Of a DNA stretch of 9,282 bases, positions 6,970 to 9,282 are shown piece by piece (position 1 is the first letter of the stretch; every line of letters starts with the position of its first letter). The translations under genes and the position numbers were made by a program. Origin of the DNA: Rhodospirillaceae bacterium (GTDB taxonomy: Bacteria > Pseudomonadota > Alphaproteobacteria > UBA11136); NCBI GenBank assembly GCA_018663165.1, contig JABJES010000264.1, forward strand, positions 1 through 9,282, read 5' to 3'. The notes beneath the pieces are model-generated. The model was not told the DNA's origin and did no database searches. It was given only the letters and a program-made list of their open reading frames with translations.

Positions 6970-7004
6970 CGCAGGCGATTAGGGAGTCGCAGGCGATTAG
7001 GGAG
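6970..7004. repeat. 17-bp direct repeat with 18-bp period
   Basis: CGCAGGCGATTAGGGAG occurs exactly at 6970-6986 and 6988-7004, separated by one T. It is in the non-coding stretch between the 86-aa gene and the SPOR gene, before the terminator. A 5-bp hairpin (GGCTC-N6-GAGCC, 6955-6970) touches its edge. No function is evident. Confidence 0.9.
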
Positions 7005-7026
7005 CGGCGGTCCAGCAGCTTAGGCT

Positions 7027-7287
7027 TCAGGTGTGGATAATCGGTGCGTTATTGGAAGAGGTATTTTCACTGCCACGGATCTCCGTGAGATCGACCGCAA
7101 AGACCTTGATCTTGTCTGTGGCGGATTTATTGTGCTGAAAAATTTGCCCCTGAAGATCGCTCGTTATGCCCTGAAGGAATTCCTTGTATTCCTCCTTGCG
7201 CTCTTCCAGGCGCTTAACCGTCTGAAGGGAAACAGCAACTGCTGCAATACCTAAAACAGATGCCAAAATACTAAAAAAAATAACCAC
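7027..7287 (-). CDS. Small single-pass membrane protein with coiled coil (copy B)
   Basis: 86 residues, not recognised. Seen: one hydrophobic segment at residues 2-21 (VIFFSILASVLGIAAVAVSL), then a long charged helix (about 24-70) with RLEERKEEYKEFLQ and spaced hydrophobic residues as in a coiled coil, and a polar tail. The segment could act as an uncleaved anchor; the topology is not certain. Start: GTG at 7287-7285, with a G-rich stretch and AGGA just upstream. This start is supported by colinearity with the 87-aa protein encoded immediately upstream: without gaps the two share Met1, Ile3, SILA (6-9), Leu12, Gln22, Lys25, EF (36-37), Gln51, Lys54, Glu69 and Arg71. It is the last gene before a terminator-like hairpin. 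Confidence 0.65.
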   Translation of the reverse strand: MVIFFSILASVLGIAAVAVSLQTVKRLEERKEEYKEFLQGITSDLQGQIFQHNKSATDKIKVFAVDLTEIRGSENTSSNNAPIIHT

Positions 7288-7311
7288 GTCCTACCCCCAT
7301 ACCAGGTAAAG

Positions 7312-7340
7312 AAAAATCCGTCCCCGTTTCACCTCGACGG
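7312..7340 (-). terminator. Possible terminator after the 87-aa gene
   Basis: On the minus strand CCGTC (7340-7336) and GACGG (7322-7318) flank a 13-base loop, followed by A and five T (7316-7312). It starts 29 bases after the TGA of the 87-aa gene. An alternative shorter pairing, CCGT with ACGG in the loop, is also possible. Confidence 0.35.
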
Positions 7341-7344
7341 CCAA

Positions 7345-7373
7345 ACCATCAAAAACTGGAAGCAGAGTGTCAA
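7345..7373 (-). promoter_or_regulatory. Possible promoter of the 86-aa gene
   Basis: A perfect -35 hexamer TTGACA (7373-7368) overlaps the stop codon of the 87-aa gene. A 17-base spacer leads to GATGGT (7350-7345), a poor -10. A start near 7338 would remove the 5' arm of the terminator at 7312-7340 from the new transcript. Confidence 0.3.
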
Positions 7374-7633
7374 CCTGCCTTTTTAACCTCCTGAGGAGAT
7401 GACGCGCTGGTTTTCGTGTGCCGGACTTCCCTGATCTCCTTATCGATCGCCTGAAGTCTGGTACTTATGGTTTTTGAATTCTGGGCAAGATTGTTCTCAA
7501 GCCCCTTGATAAGGGTCTTTACGAACTCCCGATTCTGAGTGTTCTGGGAATCGACCTTTTTTGCGCCCTGACCGGCGATCCAAAGGGCCGTAACAGCGAG
7601 AAAAAGCGCCAGAATACTCATTAAAATGGCCAA
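7370..7633 (-). CDS. Small single-pass membrane protein with coiled coil (copy A)
   Basis: 87 residues, not recognised. Seen: a hydrophobic segment at about residues 2-20 (AILMSILALFLAVTALWIA), then a charged, Asn/Gln-rich helical region (about 24-72) ending in KEIREVRHTK and a Ser/Lys-rich tail. It aligns without gaps to the 86-aa protein of the next gene at roughly a quarter identity, so the two look like old tandem duplicates. Start: TTG at 7633-7631 with GAGGG 9 bases upstream; ATG at codon 5 is possible, but the TTG start matches the first residues of the paralogue. An RNA hairpin lies just upstream of the ribosome site. Inference: membrane-anchored, perhaps self- or cross-pairing through the helix. 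Confidence 0.65.
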   Translation of the reverse strand: MAILMSILALFLAVTALWIAGQGAKKVDSQNTQNREFVKTLIKGLENNLAQNSKTISTRLQAIDKEIREVRHTKTSASSPQEVKKAG

Positions 7634-7653
7634 GAATTCATTCCCTCACATAG

Positions 7654-7675
7654 GATTGGAGCAAAAATCCCAATC
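7654..7675 (-). promoter_or_regulatory. 6-bp inverted repeat in the leader of the 87-aa gene
   Basis: GATTGG, 10 bases and CCAATC form a perfect stem just upstream of the GAGGG ribosome site. It could be a leader hairpin or an operator. No convincing promoter is seen nearby, so its role is open. Confidence 0.35.
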
Positions 7676-7689
7676 AGAACAATGGTCAG

Positions 7690-7709
7690 AAAAATAGGCT
7701 CAAAAGCCT
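7690..7709 (-). terminator. Intrinsic terminator upstream of the 87-aa gene
   Basis: On the minus strand AGGCT-TTTG-AGCCT is followed by A and five T (7694-7690). It is compact and well formed. It would end transcripts coming from the kinase/62-aa unit or from the tiny ORF at 7743-7814, and separate them from the 87-aa gene. Confidence 0.55.
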
Positions 7710-7742
7710 TCCAAACCAACATTATAATAATAACTATAGTTT

Positions 7743-7814
7743 TTAGATTTGAGGCCTAGCCGTCAATACTAAAAAAACCAAAACGACCATTTTTTTGATT
7801 TTTTTTGCCTTCAT
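7743..7814 (-). CDS. Tiny hydrophobic peptide ORF (23 residues), uncertain
   Basis: ATG (7814-7812) to TAA, too short for ordinary gene calling. Seen: residues 1-8 are Lys-rich (MKAKKIKK), residues 9-19 are hydrophobic (MVVLVFLVLTA), and the end is RPQI. This is the shape of a small membrane peptide or a bare signal sequence. A weak ribosome site AGG lies 6 bases upstream, inside the 3' arm of a local hairpin (GCCTG-N6-CAGGC, 7835-7820). A 12-bp repeat pairs the leader with the last codons, and a terminator follows 34 bases after the stop. Against it: the Lys and Phe/Val/Leu codons come from A and T runs, so the look may be a low-complexity accident; no promoter is clear. Resemblance to type I toxin peptides is inference only. 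Confidence 0.3.
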   Translation of the reverse strand: MKAKKIKKMVVLVFLVLTARPQI

Positions 7815-7843
7815 GAACAGCCTGTCAGAGCAGGCCTCAAATC
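7746..7843. repeat. 12-bp perfect inverted repeat, 74-bp spacer
   Basis: GATTTGAGGCCT (7746-7757) and AGGCCTCAAATC (7832-7843) are exactly complementary. They do not extend further in or out and have no flanking target duplication. The intervening 74 bases include runs of 7 A, 7 T and 8 T. The left arm lies in the last codons of the tiny ORF and the right arm in its 5' leader, where it overlaps a local hairpin. The rest of the gene-poor stretch 7634-7920 holds the terminator, leader hairpin and 3' hairpin listed separately. Confidence 0.9.
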
Positions 7844-7890
7844 CCACCAAAAGGAGAGCTTAAACGTTAATCAGATGGATAAAGGGATTG

Positions 7891-7919
7891 GCGACGTTTT
7901 GAGTGAGGATTCACGTCGC
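7891..7919 (-). terminator. 7-bp inverted repeat directly after the 62-aa gene
   Basis: GCGACGT and ACGTCGC with a 15-base loop begin one base after the TAA. No T run follows on the minus strand, so it is more likely an mRNA 3'-end stem or a Rho-dependent end than a classic intrinsic terminator. Confidence 0.35.
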
Positions 7920-7920
7920 T

Positions 7921-8109
7921 TTAGTCCATTTCTACTGCGACCGGACTTTCAGCACTGGGGTCTTCCTCCAGCCACTCGGCCACCATGTCATAGGTCTGTG
8001 CATTGGTATCCATTTGTTCCTTAATTTGCACATTTTGCTCGCCTACAGAACGGAAAAAACCTGCCGCACTACGAAGAAGCTTTACAGCCAACTCGGCATT
8101 TGTCGCCAT
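7921..8109 (-). CDS. Small acidic protein of unknown function, downstream of a histidine kinase
   Basis: 62 residues from the second ATG (63 from the first). Not recognised. Seen: no membrane segment or signal; an amphipathic helical N-terminal half (ATNAELAVKLLRSAAGFFRS), a polar middle VGEQNVQIKEQMDTNAQTYD, and an acidic C-terminus (EWLEEDPSAESPVAVEMD). Probably a small soluble helical protein. Start: two ATG codons are adjacent (8112-8110 and 8109-8107). AGGAGG ends 2 bases before the first and 5 before the second, so the second is preferred. The strong ribosome site and the 43-base gap after the kinase stop suggest one mRNA with the kinase, so it may take part in that signalling pathway; this is inference from position. 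Confidence 0.7.
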   Translation of the reverse strand: MATNAELAVKLLRSAAGFFRSVGEQNVQIKEQMDTNAQTYDMVAEWLEEDPSAESPVAVEMD

Positions 8110-8152
8110 CATGTCCTCCTGAAAAAAATCGCCCCAACGACGGAAACCAGCC

Positions 8153-9282
8153 TCAACCCCGATTTATCAGCAACTCCCCTGAGCCATCGACGATACGCGA
8201 GGAAGGAAGGGTGATAATGACCCTTGTGCCCTTGTCGACGATACTCTCAATCGAAAGAGTGCCCTCGTGAAGATCGACCAGGGCGTTGGTCAGGGGGAGC
8301 CCAAGCCCGGTGCCTTCGTATTTGCGGTCAAGGGAGGCATCGATTTGGCCAAACGGAGCCATCGCTCTGGGGATGTTTTCCTCTGCAATCCCGATCCCCG
8401 TGTCAACCACCGAAAGAGCAAGGCTTCCTGAAGAATCCATTTCGGCCTCGACGGAAACTTCACCGCCTTCAGGCGTAAATTTGATGGCATTTGAAACCAG
8501 ATTTATGAAGATCTGCTTGAGCTTTCGCTCATCGGCGATCAGTCCGGGCAAATTCTTGGGGATGCTATTCTTCAGCGTGATCTTGCCCTTGTCCGCCCTG
8601 GGCACCGACAGACGAACAGCCATCTCGACCACATCCCAGATATCGACATTGTTTTCGACGAGTTCAAGCTTGCCCGCCTCGATTTTCGAAAGGTCGAGAA
8701 TATCGTTGATGACATCCAGCAGGTGGGTGCCGCTAAGATGAATATCGACGGCATATTCCTTGTATTCAGACCGCCCCAGAGCGCCGAACATCTCGTCCTT
8801 CATAATCTCGGCAAAGCCGATAATTGCATTCAGAGGGCTACGCAGTTCATGACTCATATTGGCCAGAAATTCGGATTTGGTTTTACTCGATTTTTGCGCT
8901 TCATCCCTGGATCTGGCCATGATCTCGGTTAACTCGACAAGGCGGCTGCCCTGGGCTTCGAGACGATCTTCTGAATCAAGCAGCTCCAGAACCTGCATTT
9001 CCAGGGCCTGTTCCTTGGCTTTAAGTTCGGTGATATCCGACGTGGTTTCGACCAGGAAGTTATTCTCGGTCAGTTCCTCGTCAACCCGTATCCAGTGGCC
9101 GTCGGAAAGCTCAACCTCAAAAGACCGTTTAGCCTCACAACGGTCTTTGGGAACAATCCAGGTGAATTTGGCCTGAGCCTCAATAGAGGAGCGCAGAACC
9201 CCTGATTGCAGGATCACATCATGGATATCCTGTCCCAAGGCTCCGGGGACAAAGATATGTTCAATAGATTTAAAAAAACCAA
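8153..9282 (-). CDS. PAS-type sensor histidine kinase, 5' end outside window
   Basis: The frame is open to the right edge. A TTG at 9238-9236 could start it, but at least 14 more codons (reading GFFKSIEHIFVPGA) continue upstream without a stop and fit a PAS region, so the true start is probably outside. Residues below count from that TTG. Seen: the C-terminal part of a PAS domain with WIRVDEELTENNFLVETTSD (49-68); a coiled linker (70-120); H-box NMSHELRSPLNAIIGFAEIM (127-146) with phospho-acceptor His130; N-box NLVSNAIKFTPEGG (246-259); G1 VDTGIGI (278-284); G2 GTGLGLPLT (309-317). All catalytic boxes are intact. No membrane segment or receiver domain is seen in the 376 visible codons. The protein ends shortly after the ATPase domain. 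Signal and partner regulator are unknown; no response regulator gene is in the window. Confidence 0.92.
   Translation of the reverse strand, partial: GFFKSIEHIFVPGALGQDIHDVILQSGVLRSSIEAQAKFTWIVPKDRCEAKRSFEVELSDGHWIRVDEELTENNFLVETTSDITELKAKEQALEMQVLELLDSEDRLEAQGSRLVELTEIMARSRDEAQKSSKTKSEFLANMSHELRSPLNAIIGFAEIMKDEMFGALGRSEYKEYAVDIHLSGTHLLDVINDILDLSKIEAGKLELVENNVDIWDVVEMAVRLSVPRADKGKITLKNSIPKNLPGLIADERKLKQIFINLVSNAIKFTPEGGEVSVEAEMDSSGSLALSVVDTGIGIAEENIPRAMAPFGQIDASLDRKYEGTGLGLPLTNALVDLHEGTLSIESIVDKGTRVIITLPSSRIVDGSGELLINRG

Noticed and set aside
6970..7004. Start of a CRISPR array
   Set aside because: Only two units with a one-base gap, too short for repeat plus spacer, and no cas genes.
7746..7843. 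Miniature transposable element (12-bp terminal inverted repeats)
   Set aside because: No target-site duplication flanks the arms, no second copy is in the window, and the arms lie in a plausible RNA structure.
7813..7863. 16-codon plus-strand ORF starting at ATG 7813
   Set aside because: No ribosome site precedes it and the product is polar and featureless.
8113..8152. T run between the kinase gene and the 62-aa gene as a terminator
   Set aside because: Only a 3-bp stem precedes the seven T residues, and a strong ribosome site follows, which favours co-transcription.

Overview
The window reads as a chromosomal segment of an alphaproteobacterium, probably from the Rhodospirillales or a neighbouring order. 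I base this on the protein sequences and on the minus-strand order guaB - rsmB - guaA with ppx/gppA and rlmE nearby, which I recall from that class. No 16S gene is present and no search was run, so genus is not assignable. Ten protein genes, one tRNA gene and one doubtful peptide ORF can be supported. Two of the protein genes are cut by the window edges.

Positions 1-5800 are mostly housekeeping. On the minus strand come guaA (N-terminal 39 codons only), rsmB (RNA m5C methyltransferase) and guaB (IMP dehydrogenase), so both steps from IMP to GMP lie here with rsmB between them. guaB has a good sigma70-type promoter. A host-attachment / baeRF-family gene (3236-3718) is the only protein gene on the plus strand and diverges from guaB. 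rlmE and ppx/gppA follow on the minus strand, coupled by a one-base stop/start overlap. A plus-strand tRNA-Gln(CTG) gene sits at 5722-5795, and the ppx leader beside it is rich in dyad symmetry.

Positions 5800-9282 are accessory in character and all protein genes are on the minus strand. Transcription order is: a PAS-type histidine kinase truncated at the right edge; a 62-63 residue protein of unknown function; a gene-poor stretch of about 290 bases with an unusual 12-bp inverted repeat around a tiny hydrophobic ORF; two tandem, distantly related single-pass membrane coiled-coil proteins of 87 and 86 residues; and a lipoprotein with a C-terminal SPOR domain. Terminator-like hairpins follow the kinase/62-aa unit and each membrane-protein gene, and the SPOR gene has its own promoter. 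This suggests four short transcription units rather than one operon.

The items most worth a second look are the tiny ORF whose upstream leader and 3' end are exactly complementary (7743-7843), the tandem membrane paralogues (7027-7633), and the SD-in-loop leader of ppx (5546-5586). None of the uncharacterised genes can be given a function from sequence alone.
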